Assembly: GCF_015910445.1 (NCBI RefSeq)
Contig: NZ_CP048882.1
Location: 5,639,501-5,703,500, forward strand
From: Streptomyces bathyalis
GTDB lineage: Bacteria; Actinomycetota; Actinomycetes; Streptomycetales; Streptomycetaceae
Reading direction: 5' to 3'
DNA: 64,000 nt
The notes beneath the pieces were generated by a model. It did not search any database. It was not told the origin of the DNA and saw only the letters and a program-made list of their open reading frames with translations. Position numbers and translations under genes: made by a program. Numbering within the stretch: the stretch's first letter is position 1; each line of letters starts with the position of its first letter. This document shows positions 1 to 8,190 of this stretch, piece after piece.

Positions 1-112
1 CGGGGAAGGCGTGCGGTGAGGCGTCGGCCGGGTCGGGTTCGGGGGCGCCCATGCCCAGGATGTCCAGGGCGTCGGCGCCGGGACGGCGGGTTCCGGGGGG
101 TCGGGTGGGCAC
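1..112 (-). CDS. Partial CDS, 5' end only, third gene of the sugar-acid operon
   Basis: Only the first 37 codons lie in the window; the gene continues past its left edge. A GTG at 112-110 is preceded by AGGAGC at a good distance, and the frame is open to base 1, reading VPTRPPGTRR and then DALDILGMG. It follows the zinc-type dehydrogenase on the same strand after a 124-bp gap, so it may belong to the same catabolic operon. Too little is visible to assign a family. The start is supported by the ribosome site and reading frame only. Confidence 0.5.
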   Translation of the reverse strand, partial: MPTRPPGTRRPGADALDILGMGAPEPDPADASPHAFP

Positions 113-236
113 GGTGCTCCTGACGGTCGGGGCCTTGGAAATGACGGTCGGGGACGGGGAGTTCGCATCCTTATGGGGTTGTGTGGTGGTGGCGCGGCGG
201 GTGTACCGGCCCGGGGCGGTGAGCGTCAGGCGACGG

Positions 237-1328
237 TCAGGGCCTCAGCAGCACTTTTCCGACGGCCGGGTCGCCGCCGCCGACGAGGCCGATGGCCTCG
301 CCGAAGGCGGTCAGGGGCAGTTCGTGCGTGATGAGCGGTGCCGGGTCGAGCAGCCCCGTGCCGAAGGCCCGTACGGCGTACGACCACGCCGCGGACGGCG
401 CGCCGAAGACCGAGCGGACGGTCAGCTGGCTGACGGAGAGATGCACCGGATCGATGCCCCGCGCTCCCGGCTCGAACATGCCGGTCAGCACGACACGTCC
501 GCCGCGCCGGGCAAGCTTGCAGGCGTCGTGGGCGGTGGTCGCCGCGCCGGCCGTCTCCACGACCAGGTCGAAGCCTTCGGTGCCGGTGCCGGTGCCGTCC
601 GGGCCGTCGGCGGACCCCGGCGTACGGGCGTGCGTCGCGCCCATCGTCAGGGCCTGCTCCGCACGTTGCGCGCGGGGATCGACGGCCAGCAGCTCGGCGG
701 GGGAGTGCGCCGCGAGCAACTGCACCGCGAGCAGCCCGAGTGTTCCCGTCCCGAGCACGGCCACCCGCTCACCCGCCCGGGGTTCGGCCGCCAGCACCGC
801 CGCCGCGACGACCGCCGCGGGCTCCAGCAGGGCGGCGGCACGCAGATCGGCGTCGTCGGGCAGGAGATGCAGCAGCCGCGCGGGCAGCACGAGCGAGTCG
901 GCGAAGGCGCCGGGTCGTGTGAAGCCCGTCTCCTCGTAGCCGCTCATGCACAGGCTGGTCGCTCCCTCCCGGCAGCGTTCGCAGCGCAGACAGGCGCGGA
1001 AACCCTCGGCGACGACCTTGCGCCCCAGCAGCTCCGTGGGAGTTCCCCCAGGGCCGAGGAGGACTGTGCCCTCGCCGACGGCCTCGACCGTCCCCGCCCA
1101 CTCGTGGCCGGGCGTCACCGGGTAGCGGACGTAGCCTTCGGCGCGGGTGCCGTCGTACACCTCCCGGTCGCTGGCGCAGATCCCGGCGGCGTGCACGGCG
1201 ACGCGCACCTCGCCAGGACCCGGCTGCGGCTGCGGTCCGGTGGCCAGCCGGTGCTCGCCCGGCCCGTCGATGACGACGGACCGTACGGACGGTGTGCCGC
1301 CTTCACGGGGGCGACCGCTCACACTCAC
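237..1328 (-). CDS. Zinc-dependent alcohol/polyol dehydrogenase (MDR family)
   Basis: This medium-chain dehydrogenase of 363 residues probably oxidises a sugar acid or polyol with NAD(P)+. The N-terminal catalytic half carries the zinc-site region GHEWAGTVEAVGEG and a structural-zinc cysteine cluster (CLRCERCREGATSLC). The C-terminal half has the Rossmann motif VLGTGTLGLLAVQ. The GTG start at 1328 overlaps the stop of the upstream dehydratase (GTGA), indicating translational coupling; a second GTG six bases further in is also possible. The same frame stays open far upstream, but that stretch is antisense to nothing and simply overlaps the real dehydratase gene, so it was excluded. The substrate cannot be read from sequence; the neighbouring dehydratase suggests galactonate- or fuconate-type catabolism. 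Confidence 0.88.
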   Translation of the reverse strand: MSVSGRPREGGTPSVRSVVIDGPGEHRLATGPQPQPGPGEVRVAVHAAGICASDREVYDGTRAEGYVRYPVTPGHEWAGTVEAVGEGTVLLGPGGTPTELLGRKVVAEGFRACLRCERCREGATSLCMSGYEETGFTRPGAFADSLVLPARLLHLLPDDADLRAAALLEPAAVVAAAVLAAEPRAGERVAVLGTGTLGLLAVQLLAAHSPAELLAVDPRAQRAEQALTMGATHARTPGSADGPDGTGTGTEGFDLVVETAGAATTAHDACKLARRGGRVVLTGMFEPGARGIDPVHLSVSQLTVRSVFGAPSAAWSYAVRAFGTGLLDPAPLITHELPLTAFGEAIGLVGGGDPAVGKVLLRP

Positions 1329-2491
1329 TCGCCTCCTCCGGCAGCGGCCGGGTCCCGCTTCTCCCAGCCCTCGGCCCACAGGTCGAACCGGGCCTGCTGC
1401 TGCGGGAATTCGGCTGCCGCGTCGATGTCCAGCTCCACGCCCAGGCCGGGCGCGGTGGGAAGCTCGAAGTAGCCGTCGACGACCTGCGGCGCTCCCTTGA
1501 CGACCTTCTTGATCTCCGCGTCGGCGAAGTCGTTGAAGTGTTCCAAAATCTTGAAGTTCGGTGTGCAGCCCGCGACTTGAAGGGACGCCGAGGTCAGTAC
1601 GGGCCCGCCCACGTTGTGCGGCGCGACCAGCATGTAGTGCGTCTCGGCGGTGGCGGCGAGCTTGCGGGTCTCCAGGATCCCGCCGATGTGGCCGACGTCG
1701 GGCTGGATGATGTCGGCGGCCTGCGACTCGAAGAGCTCCCTGAACTCGATGCGGTCGTGGATGCGTTCGCCCGTCGCCACGGGCAGCTGGACCTTCTCCG
1801 CGACCTTGGCCAGCGCCTTGAGGTTCTCCGGCGGTACGGGCTCCTCCAGCCACGCCGGACGGAAGGGCGCCATCTCGTGGGCCAGCCGCACGGCCGTCGA
1901 GGGGCTGAACCGGCCGTGCATCTCCAGCATCAGCTCGGTCCCCGGTCCGATCGCATCCCTTACGGCCTCGATGAGTGAGACCGCATAATGGGTGGCATCG
2001 TTGTCAAGCTCGAAGTGCCCGGTGCCGAACGGGTCGATCTTCAGGGCCCGGTAGCCCCTGTCGACCACCGCCCGCGCGGCCTTGTGGTAGGCGTCCGGGG
2101 TGCGCTCGGTCGTGTACCAGCCGTTCGCGTACGCCTTCACCCGGTCCGTGACCCGGCCGCCCAGCAGCTGCCAGACCGGTACGCCCAGGGCCTTGCCCTT
2201 GATGTCCCAGCAGGCCATCTCGACGCAGGCGATGCCGGACATCACGATCTCCCCGGCCCGCCCGTAGTCGCCGTACTTCATCCGCCGCACCAGATCCTCG
2301 GCCGCGAACGGGTCCGAGCCGGCTATGTGGTTGGCCTCCGCCTCGCGCAGATAGCCGACGAGAGCGTCGGTGTGCCCGAGCATCCTTGTCTCGCCGATCC
2401 CCGTGAGCCCCTCGTCCGTATGGACCTGGACGTAGGTGAGGTTGCGCCAGGGGGTGCCGACGACGTGGGTGGTTGTTCCGGTGATGCGCAC
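1325..2491 (-). CDS. Mandelate racemase/enolase-superfamily sugar-acid dehydratase
   Basis: This 388-residue protein matches the enolase superfamily in length and motifs. A capping N-terminal domain (about 1-115) precedes a barrel with the basic residue K151 (LKIDPFG), metal-ligand positions E190 (LMLEMHG), E216 (WLEEPVPPEN) and E242 (VATGERIH), D265 (QPDVGHIGG) and a catalytic-type histidine H292 (VAPHNVGGP). These fit the galactonate/mannonate dehydratase branch, which removes water from aldonic acids to give 2-keto-3-deoxy acids. It is the first gene of the leftward operon, is translationally coupled to the dehydrogenase, and has a perfect palindrome 36 bp upstream. The exact sugar acid is unknown; L-fuconate and D-galactonate are both plausible. 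Confidence 0.87.
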   Translation of the reverse strand: MRITGTTTHVVGTPWRNLTYVQVHTDEGLTGIGETRMLGHTDALVGYLREAEANHIAGSDPFAAEDLVRRMKYGDYGRAGEIVMSGIACVEMACWDIKGKALGVPVWQLLGGRVTDRVKAYANGWYTTERTPDAYHKAARAVVDRGYRALKIDPFGTGHFELDNDATHYAVSLIEAVRDAIGPGTELMLEMHGRFSPSTAVRLAHEMAPFRPAWLEEPVPPENLKALAKVAEKVQLPVATGERIHDRIEFRELFESQAADIIQPDVGHIGGILETRKLAATAETHYMLVAPHNVGGPVLTSASLQVAGCTPNFKILEHFNDFADAEIKKVVKGAPQVVDGYFELPTAPGLGVELDIDAAAEFPQQQARFDLWAEGWEKRDPAAAGGGE

Positions 2492-2526
2492 AGCGATCGG
2501 TCCTTCACGGTGCTGGACGTTCGAGA

Positions 2527-2547
2527 TTTCGACTCATGTTCGAAATG
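2527..2547. promoter_or_regulatory. Candidate operator of the sugar-acid operon
   Basis: A perfect inverted repeat has arms ATTTCGA and TCGAAAT separated by 7 bp, and lies 36-56 bp upstream of the dehydratase start. A further TTCGA at 2521 extends the pattern. The spacing and position suit a dimeric GntR- or IclR-type regulator, but no such regulator gene lies within the window, so the binding protein is unknown. Confidence 0.45.
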
Positions 2548-2647
2548 CTGTCCGCGCGAATCTATTGATGCACCGTGAGCGGCGTCAATGGGTGGTTCAG
2601 AGGTTCTTGTGGAGAGAGCGGGAAGGCACTGCCGGGCGAGGCCCGCG

Positions 2648-3601
2648 CTACCGCGGACGCTCCTCGTGCCGTGCGGTGATGCCCCTGTAGGCGAGTTCGG
2701 CGAGCTTGCGCTGCCCGGCCTTGCTGGGGTGGAACCAGTCCCAGCGGCTCAGTTCGGCCTTGGTGAAGCGGTAGCGGAAGACCGCGCCCCCGTCGTAGCG
2801 GCAGCGAAGCATCTTCGCGCACTCCTCCTTCAGCGCGGAGTTGTACGACATCACCCGCTCGTGCACCTCCTGGCGCCGCTCCCGGGCGGCGGGAGTTGCC
2901 GACATCGGGTCGCGCAGCATCGACTGGCAGATGCCCAGGCTCCAGACCCGCTCGCCCCACGGATCGCCGCGCCCCTCGGACCACAGCCGCTTGAGGTTCG
3001 GCACGCTGGAGACGTACACGTGCGCCTTCGGGCGTGACTCGCGCAGAGTGTGCAGCGCCGCACGGAAGTCGGCGCGGAAGTCCTCCACCGGGGTCATCTG
3101 CCCGACCGTGGGCCGGCACGCGTCGTTCGCACCCGCCAGCACCGTCACCAGGTCGGGACGCTCCTGCGCTGCGCGCTCCATCTGCTGGGGAAGATCGGAC
3201 ATCAGGGAACCGCTGACGGCGAAGTTCCAGCTGCGCTTCTGCGGGCCGTTCTCGATGAGCCGTTCGGCGAGGCTCCGTACGGACGCGTCCGTACCGGTGA
3301 CCCAGGATGCGCGGCTGCAGTCCGCAAGCAGGGAACAGGCGTCGAATCCCTGGGTGATGGAGTCGCCGACCGCTGCGATGGACTCCGGTCGCCGGTCCCA
3401 GGGAGGCGGGGGAGAGGGGCGCGTGGCGCCGGGAGGGCGCTCCCCGGTTGTGTCCCCACTTCCGATGCCCCACGTGCCGGCGAGGGCGAGACCTCCGGTG
3501 AGCAGGAGTGCCGCCGAGGCGAGCGCGACGGTCCGTCCACGACGTGTTATCCGCGCGCCGGTGCCCGGACCGCTGCCCGTGGCCCCGCGTCTCTCCGGCA
3601 T
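2648..3601 (-). CDS. Exported SGNH/GDSL hydrolase
   Basis: The protein of 317 residues starts with an ATG at 3601, preceded by GAGGGGGAAG; an in-frame start 153 bp upstream lacks comparable support. An arginine-rich N-terminus and hydrophobic segment (ALASAALLLTGGLALAGTW) form a signal peptide or anchor, followed by a proline-rich linker. The SGNH blocks are visible: AVGDSITQG with the nucleophile Ser, the Gly block in FAVSGSLMSD, LAGANDAC with Asn, and DWFHPSKAGQ with the Asp-x-x-His. It is therefore expected to be a secreted esterase or lipase; the substrate is unknown. It is transcribed alone. Confidence 0.85.
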   Translation of the reverse strand: MPERRGATGSGPGTGARITRRGRTVALASAALLLTGGLALAGTWGIGSGDTTGERPPGATRPSPPPPWDRRPESIAAVGDSITQGFDACSLLADCSRASWVTGTDASVRSLAERLIENGPQKRSWNFAVSGSLMSDLPQQMERAAQERPDLVTVLAGANDACRPTVGQMTPVEDFRADFRAALHTLRESRPKAHVYVSSVPNLKRLWSEGRGDPWGERVWSLGICQSMLRDPMSATPAARERRQEVHERVMSYNSALKEECAKMLRCRYDGGAVFRYRFTKAELSRWDWFHPSKAGQRKLAELAYRGITARHEERPR

Positions 3602-3924
3602 CTTCCCCCTCGTTCCATGCTGTCCTTGCGACGGTACGTCACCACTCGTCCACGGGTGCGCGATAGCTTGGGCCCGTGCTCTTCTGCGAGTTTCGCATCG
3701 GGCCGACGGGCCGGAGAGCGTGTTCGGCGACAGCAAAATATTACACCGCGTCACCTCATGTCCCCTTCGGGGAGAATTGGCGCCAATGGTGTTTACTATT
3801 CGTAACCACGGCGCTGCTTGAGAAGTGCCCGGTGATGCAGGAGGTCAGGCGCCGGCCCGGCGCGTGACAGGCAGTAGTCGAGGCAGTCCGGCGAGGACGC
3901 CCTCGAACCGCACTGGAGGTTCCG
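3602..3924. other. Divergent intergenic region
   Basis: No gene is seen in this 323-bp stretch between the SGNH hydrolase and the DUF3145 gene. It is locally AT-rich around 3735-3805. It contains a small TCCCC-TTC-GGGGA hairpin (3761-3773) and a perfect 12-bp palindrome ATTGGCGCCAAT (3776-3787), which could be a regulator site for either flanking gene. No convincing -35/-10 pair with standard spacing was identified. Confidence 0.4.
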
Positions 3925-4419
3925 GTGACGACACGTGGAGTTCTGTACGTGCACTCCGCGCCCCGCGCGCTGTGCCCGCACGTCGAATGGGCTGTGGCCG
4001 GAGTCCTCGGCGCCCGCGTCAATCTCGACTGGATCAGACAGCCGGCCTCACCGGGAACCTGGCGTGCGGAGTTCTCCTGGCAGGGCGAGCCGGGCACGGC
4101 CTCCAAGCTCGCCTCCGCGCTCCGCGGCTGGCACCTGCTGCGTTTCGAGGTCACCGCCGAGCCCTGCACCGCCGCCGAGGGCGAGCGCTACAGCTCCACG
4201 CCCGAACTGGGGATCTTCCACGCGGTCACAGGGATGCACGGAGACATCCTCATTCCGGAGGACCGGCTGCGTGCGGCGGTGGGCCGCGCCTCACGCGGCG
4301 AGAGCGAACTCGAGGCGGAGATCGCCAAGTTGCTCGGCAAGCCGTGGGACGACGAGCTGGAACCTTTCCGCTATGCGGGCGAAGGTGCCCCGGTTCGCTG
4401 GCTCCACCAGGTGGTCTGA
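3925..4419 (+). CDS. DUF3145 family protein
   Basis: The 164-residue protein begins MTTRGVLYVHSAPRALCPHVEW and has no signal peptide or membrane segment. From memory this N-terminus and length are typical of DUF3145, a conserved actinobacterial family of unknown function usually found close to the fatty-acid synthase genes, as here. The nearest features are a divergent SGNH hydrolase and, 34 bp downstream on the same strand, a dehydrogenase. ACCGCACTGGAGG upstream serves as the ribosome site. No catalytic motif is apparent. Confidence 0.8.
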   Translation: MTTRGVLYVHSAPRALCPHVEWAVAGVLGARVNLDWIRQPASPGTWRAEFSWQGEPGTASKLASALRGWHLLRFEVTAEPCTAAEGERYSSTPELGIFHAVTGMHGDILIPEDRLRAAVGRASRGESELEAEIAKLLGKPWDDELEPFRYAGEGAPVRWLHQVV

Positions 4420-4453
4420 GTCCTTTCCGCCCGGTTGGCACTAGCCTGCCCCC

Positions 4454-5356
4454 ATGTCTGATCGGCTTTCCGTAGCTGTCCTCGGCACCGGGATCATGGG
4501 TGCCCCGATGGCCCGCAACATGTGCGGTGCCGGACTCGACGTCCGTGTATGGAACCGCACCAGAGCCAAGGCGGAGCCCCTGGCCGAAGCCGGGGCCCGC
4601 GTCGCCGACAGCCCCCGCGACGCCGTGGAAGGCGCCGACGTCGTGCTGACCATGCTGCACGACGGGCCCGTCACCGCCGAGACCGTACGTGCCGCCGCGC
4701 CCGGTCTGCGCCCCGGCACGGTGTGGCTCCAGTGCACGACCGCCGGCGTCGAAGGACTCCCCCCGCTGGCCCGGCTCGCAGGCGAGTACGGGCTCACCTT
4801 CGTCGACGCCCCCGTCCTCGGCACGCGCGGGCCCGCCGAGGCCGGACAGCTCCTCGTGCTCGCGGCCGGGCCCGGCGAGACGCGGCGGGGAATCGTGCCC
4901 GTTCTGGACGCGATCGGCTCCCGCACCGTCTGGGTCGGCGAGGAGCCCGGCGCCGCCACCCGCCTCAAGCTCGTCTGCAACTCCTGGGTTCTGGCGGTGA
5001 CGCACGGCACCGTGGAGGCGATGGCTCTCGCCGACGGCCTGGGTGTGGACCCGCAGAACTTCCTCGACGCCGTCGAAGGCGGCACCCTCGACATGGGCTA
5101 TCTGCGGATCAAGGCCGGAGCGATCCGCTCGCGGGACTTCACCCCGAGCTTCGCCGTCGCCACCGCCGAGAAGGACGCACGGCTCATCGTCGAGGCGGGC
5201 GAGGAAGCGGGCGTGCGCATGGATGTGGCCGCCGCGGGGGCGGAGCGCTTCCGGCGCGCGGCCGAACTGGGTTACGGGGAGAAGGACATGGCCGCCTCGT
5301 ACTACGCGAGCTTCCCCTCTTCCGACGACGAGGAGGGCGGCCCGGCAGCCACCTGA
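4454..5356 (+). CDS. 3-hydroxyisobutyrate dehydrogenase-family NAD(P)-dependent oxidoreductase
   Basis: This 300-residue beta-hydroxyacid dehydrogenase has the Rossmann glycine motif VLGTGIMGAPMARN at the N-terminus, the substrate loop DAPVLGTRGPAEAGQL (the usual family form has a Gly-Gly after Ser), and the catalytic lysine region LKLVCNSWV. The C-terminal all-helical domain ends near EKDMAASYYASF. It would oxidise a small 3-hydroxy acid or reduce a semialdehyde; the substrate is not predictable. It follows DUF3145 by 34 bp, possibly in the same transcript, and ends 14 bp before a strong terminator. Confidence 0.85.
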   Translation: MSDRLSVAVLGTGIMGAPMARNMCGAGLDVRVWNRTRAKAEPLAEAGARVADSPRDAVEGADVVLTMLHDGPVTAETVRAAAPGLRPGTVWLQCTTAGVEGLPPLARLAGEYGLTFVDAPVLGTRGPAEAGQLLVLAAGPGETRRGIVPVLDAIGSRTVWVGEEPGAATRLKLVCNSWVLAVTHGTVEAMALADGLGVDPQNFLDAVEGGTLDMGYLRIKAGAIRSRDFTPSFAVATAEKDARLIVEAGEEAGVRMDVAAAGAERFRRAAELGYGEKDMAASYYASFPSSDDEEGGPAAT

Positions 5357-5370
5357 CGGCACAGGAACGC

Positions 5371-5405
5371 ATGAGGGGCAGCTCGCTGGGAGCTGCCCCT
5401 CATTT
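5371..5405. terminator. Bidirectional terminator hairpin
   Basis: A perfect 15-bp stem (ATGAGGGGCAGCTC and GAGCTGCCCCTCAT core, 5-6 nt loop) is followed by TTTGTT on the plus strand. It separates the rightward dehydrogenase from the leftward fab operon, whose last gene stops at 5451, and probably ends both transcripts. Confidence 0.85.
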
Positions 5406-5450
5406 GTTGCCCGGCGTTGTTTGCCCGGCCGTCGTGTGCCGCGTGCGGGA

Positions 5451-6722
5451 TCAGACCGTACGGAAGGCCAGCACGACGTTGTGGCCGCCGAAGCCGAAGG
5501 AGTTGTTCAGCGCAGCGATCGTTCCCCCGGGCAGGGGGCGGGCTTCCCCGCCGACGATGTCAGCGTCCGCCTCCGGGTCCAGGTTCTTGAGGTTGATCGT
5601 CGGCGGTGCCGTGCGGTGGTGCAGGGCGAGGATGGAGGCGACGGTCTCGATGCCGCCCGCACCGCCCAGCAGATGGCCCGTCATCGACTTGGTGCCCGAG
5701 ATGGCCATGTGGTCGGTGTCGTCGCCGAAGACCTTGCGCAGCGCCTTCAGTTCCGCGATGTCACCGAGCGGCGTCGAGGTGGCATGCGCGTTGATGTGCA
5801 TGACCTCGTCGGGCTTGAGATCGGTCTGCTCCAGAAGGTTCTGCAGGGCGAGCGCGATGCCGTTGCCGCTGGGCTCCGGCTGCGTGATGTGGTGGCTGTC
5901 GGCCGAGATGCCCTGGCCGATGGCCTCCGCGTAGATCCGCGCGCCGCGCTTCTTCGCATGCTCGGCCGACTCCAGCACGATGACGCCCGCGCCCTCGCCC
6001 ATGACGAACCCGTTGCGGTCGCTGTCGTACGGACGTGAGGCGCCCTCGGGGTCGTCGTTGTCCTTCGACATCGCCATCATGTTGCCGAACGCGGCGATGG
6101 GAAGGGGGTGTATGGCGGCTTCCGTGCCGCCGGCGACGACCACGTCGGCACGGCCCGTGCGGATCATCTCCACCGCGTAGCCGATCGCCTCGGAGCCGGA
6201 GGCGCAGGCGCTGACCGGGGTGTGCACACCGGCCCGCGCGTTGACCTCCAGACCGACGTTGGCGCTCGGGCTGTTCGGCATCAGCATCGGCACCGTGTGC
6301 GGCGAGACGCGGCGTGCGCCCTTCTCCCGCAGGATGTCGTACTGGCCGAGCAGCGTGGTGACACCGCCGATGCCGGAGGCGACGACCGCACCGAGCCGGT
6401 CCGGTGAGACGCTGGCGTCCTCACCGGCCCTGGAGGTGAAGCCCGCGTCCGCCCATGCCTCGCGGGTCGCGATCAGCGCGAACTGCGCCGAGCGGTCCAG
6501 CTTGCGCGCCTGGGGACGCGGAATGATCTCCGTGGGCTCCACCGCGATCTCGGCGGCGATGCGGACGGGCAGGTCGGCCGCCCACTCATGGGTGAGAAGG
6601 GCGACGCCGGAACGTCCGGCGACCAGACCTTCCCAGGTCGATGCGCTGTCGCCACCCAGCGGTGTGGTTGCGCCGATACCGGTGACGACCACGGAGTGTT
6701 GGGTCGTACTCACTGGATTCAT
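5451..6722 (-). CDS. fabF: Beta-ketoacyl-ACP synthase II
   Basis: This condensing enzyme elongates acyl-ACP with malonyl-ACP in the cytosolic type II fatty-acid synthase. The 423-residue length is normal for KAS II. The Cys-His-His triad is visible at C173 (VSACASGSEA), H313 (INAHATSTPLGD) and H350 (SMTGHLLGGAG). It is the last gene of fabD-fabH-acpP-fabF, 100 bp after acpP, and ends at a shared terminator. It is a housekeeping fatty-acid gene rather than a polyketide synthase gene: it stands alone with an ACP and lacks a chain-length-factor partner. Confidence 0.96.
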   Translation of the reverse strand: MNPVSTTQHSVVVTGIGATTPLGGDSASTWEGLVAGRSGVALLTHEWAADLPVRIAAEIAVEPTEIIPRPQARKLDRSAQFALIATREAWADAGFTSRAGEDASVSPDRLGAVVASGIGGVTTLLGQYDILREKGARRVSPHTVPMLMPNSPSANVGLEVNARAGVHTPVSACASGSEAIGYAVEMIRTGRADVVVAGGTEAAIHPLPIAAFGNMMAMSKDNDDPEGASRPYDSDRNGFVMGEGAGVIVLESAEHAKKRGARIYAEAIGQGISADSHHITQPEPSGNGIALALQNLLEQTDLKPDEVMHINAHATSTPLGDIAELKALRKVFGDDTDHMAISGTKSMTGHLLGGAGGIETVASILALHHRTAPPTINLKNLDPEADADIVGGEARPLPGGTIAALNNSFGFGGHNVVLAFRTV

Positions 6723-6822
6723 GTCTCCACTGGTTGAGGGTGAGCCTTGCGAACCACCTCGCCCGCGCCCCGGTACGGGTCCCGGGGACGCGGCGGATGG
6801 CGACGAACGCGCGGGCGTCGTC

Positions 6823-7071
6823 TCAGCTCTGGTGCTTGAGGATGTACTCGGTCGCGTCGCCCACGGTCTTGAGGTTCTTCACGTCGTCGTCCGGGATCTT
6901 GACGCTGAAGCGCTCCTCGGCGGCGACGACGACCTCGACCATGGACAGCGAGTCGACGTCCAGGTCGTCGGTGAAGGACTTGTCCGGCTGGACGTCCTCG
7001 GTGGGAATCCCGGCGATCTCGTTCACGATCTCCGCGAGACCAGCAACGATCTCTTCCTGCGTGGCGGCCAT
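6823..7071 (-). CDS. acpP: Acyl carrier protein
   Basis: The 82-residue acidic protein carries the acyl chain on a phosphopantetheine arm at Ser41 in the motif DLDVDSLSMVEV. The ATG at 7071 is preceded by GAAGGAG, whereas the open frame further upstream runs through the fabH intergenic region and was rejected. It lies between fabH (94 bp) and fabF (100 bp). These intergenic spacers are wider than elsewhere in the operon, which often accompanies separate expression control of ACP. Confidence 0.95.
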   Translation of the reverse strand: MAATQEEIVAGLAEIVNEIAGIPTEDVQPDKSFTDDLDVDSLSMVEVVVAAEERFSVKIPDDDVKNLKTVGDATEYILKHQS

Positions 7072-7165
7072 CTCGGCGCTCCTTCGGTCTTCGTACTTAC
7101 GAGTTGTCTGTTGCGAGGTCGCCACACATTGCCGCACGGCGCTGTACGGACTGTGTGGATCTTGC

Positions 7166-8170
7166 CTAGGGGAGGGTAACCACCGTTGCCGCGTAGACGA
7201 GCCCTGCCCCGAAGCCGATGACGAGTGCGGTGTCACCGCTCTTCGCCTCTCCGGTCGCCAGCAGCCGCTCCATCGCGAGCGGGATCGAGGCGGCCGAGGT
7301 GTTGCCTGTCGTCTCCACGTCACGGGCGACCGTGACGTGCTCCGGCAGTTTGAGGGTCTTCACCATCGAGTCGATGATCCGCATGTTGGCCTGGTGCGGG
7401 ATGAAGACGTCCAGGTCCTCCGGGGAGACCCCGGCGGCGTCGAGGGCCTGCTGGGCCACCTTCGCCATCTCATAGACGGCCCAGCGGAAGACGGCCTGGC
7501 CCTCCTGGCGGATGGCGGGGAACTTCTCCACCTCACCCGCGCGGTAGGCGTCCCAGGGAACGGTCTGGCTGATGACGTCCGCCTTGTCACCCTCCGAACC
7601 CCAGATGCACGGGCCGATTCCCGGCTCCGTGGCCGGGCCGACGATGACGGCGCCCGCGCCGTCGCCGAAGAGGAACGCGGTGGAGCGGTCCGTCAGATCG
7701 GTCAGGTCCGAGAGCCGTTCGGCGCCGACGACGAGCACGTACTCGGCGCTGCCGTCGGCGATCATGCCCTTGGCGAGTGCGAGCCCGTAACCGAAGCCCG
7801 CGCAGCCCGCGTTGATGTCGAACGCGGCGGCCTTGCCCGCGCCCATGCGGTCGGCGATCTCGGTGGCGATCGACGGCGTCTGCTTGAAGTGCGAGACGGT
7901 CGAGATGATCACGGCACCCACCTGCTGCGGTGTGATTCCCGCGTCGGCGACCGCCTTGCCGGCCGCCTCCAGCGTCATCTCGGCGACCGTCTCGTCCGGG
8001 CCGGCCCAGTGGCGGGTCGCGATGCCCGAGCGTGAGCGGATCCACTCGTCGGAGGAGTCGATGTGCTTGAGGATCTCCTCGTTCGGCACGACCCGGGTGG
8101 GGCGGTAGCCGCCCACGCCGAGAATGCGCGAGTACGGGGAACCCTTGGTGGGATTGATCTTCGCGGTCAT
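7166..8170 (-). CDS. fabH: Beta-ketoacyl-ACP synthase III
   Basis: KAS III starts fatty-acid synthesis by condensing an acyl-CoA primer with malonyl-ACP; in streptomycetes it accepts branched primers. The 334-residue protein shows the Cys-His-Asn triad: C123 (NAGCAGFGYGL), His in FIPHQANMRI and Asn in TTGNTSAASIP. It begins 20 bp after the fabD stop, so the two genes are almost certainly co-transcribed. Confidence 0.95.
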   Translation of the reverse strand: MTAKINPTKGSPYSRILGVGGYRPTRVVPNEEILKHIDSSDEWIRSRSGIATRHWAGPDETVAEMTLEAAGKAVADAGITPQQVGAVIISTVSHFKQTPSIATEIADRMGAGKAAAFDINAGCAGFGYGLALAKGMIADGSAEYVLVVGAERLSDLTDLTDRSTAFLFGDGAGAVIVGPATEPGIGPCIWGSEGDKADVISQTVPWDAYRAGEVEKFPAIRQEGQAVFRWAVYEMAKVAQQALDAAGVSPEDLDVFIPHQANMRIIDSMVKTLKLPEHVTVARDVETTGNTSAASIPLAMERLLATGEAKSGDTALVIGFGAGLVYAATVVTLP

Positions 8171-8190
8171 GCTCTCGAGCTCCTTGAGGC

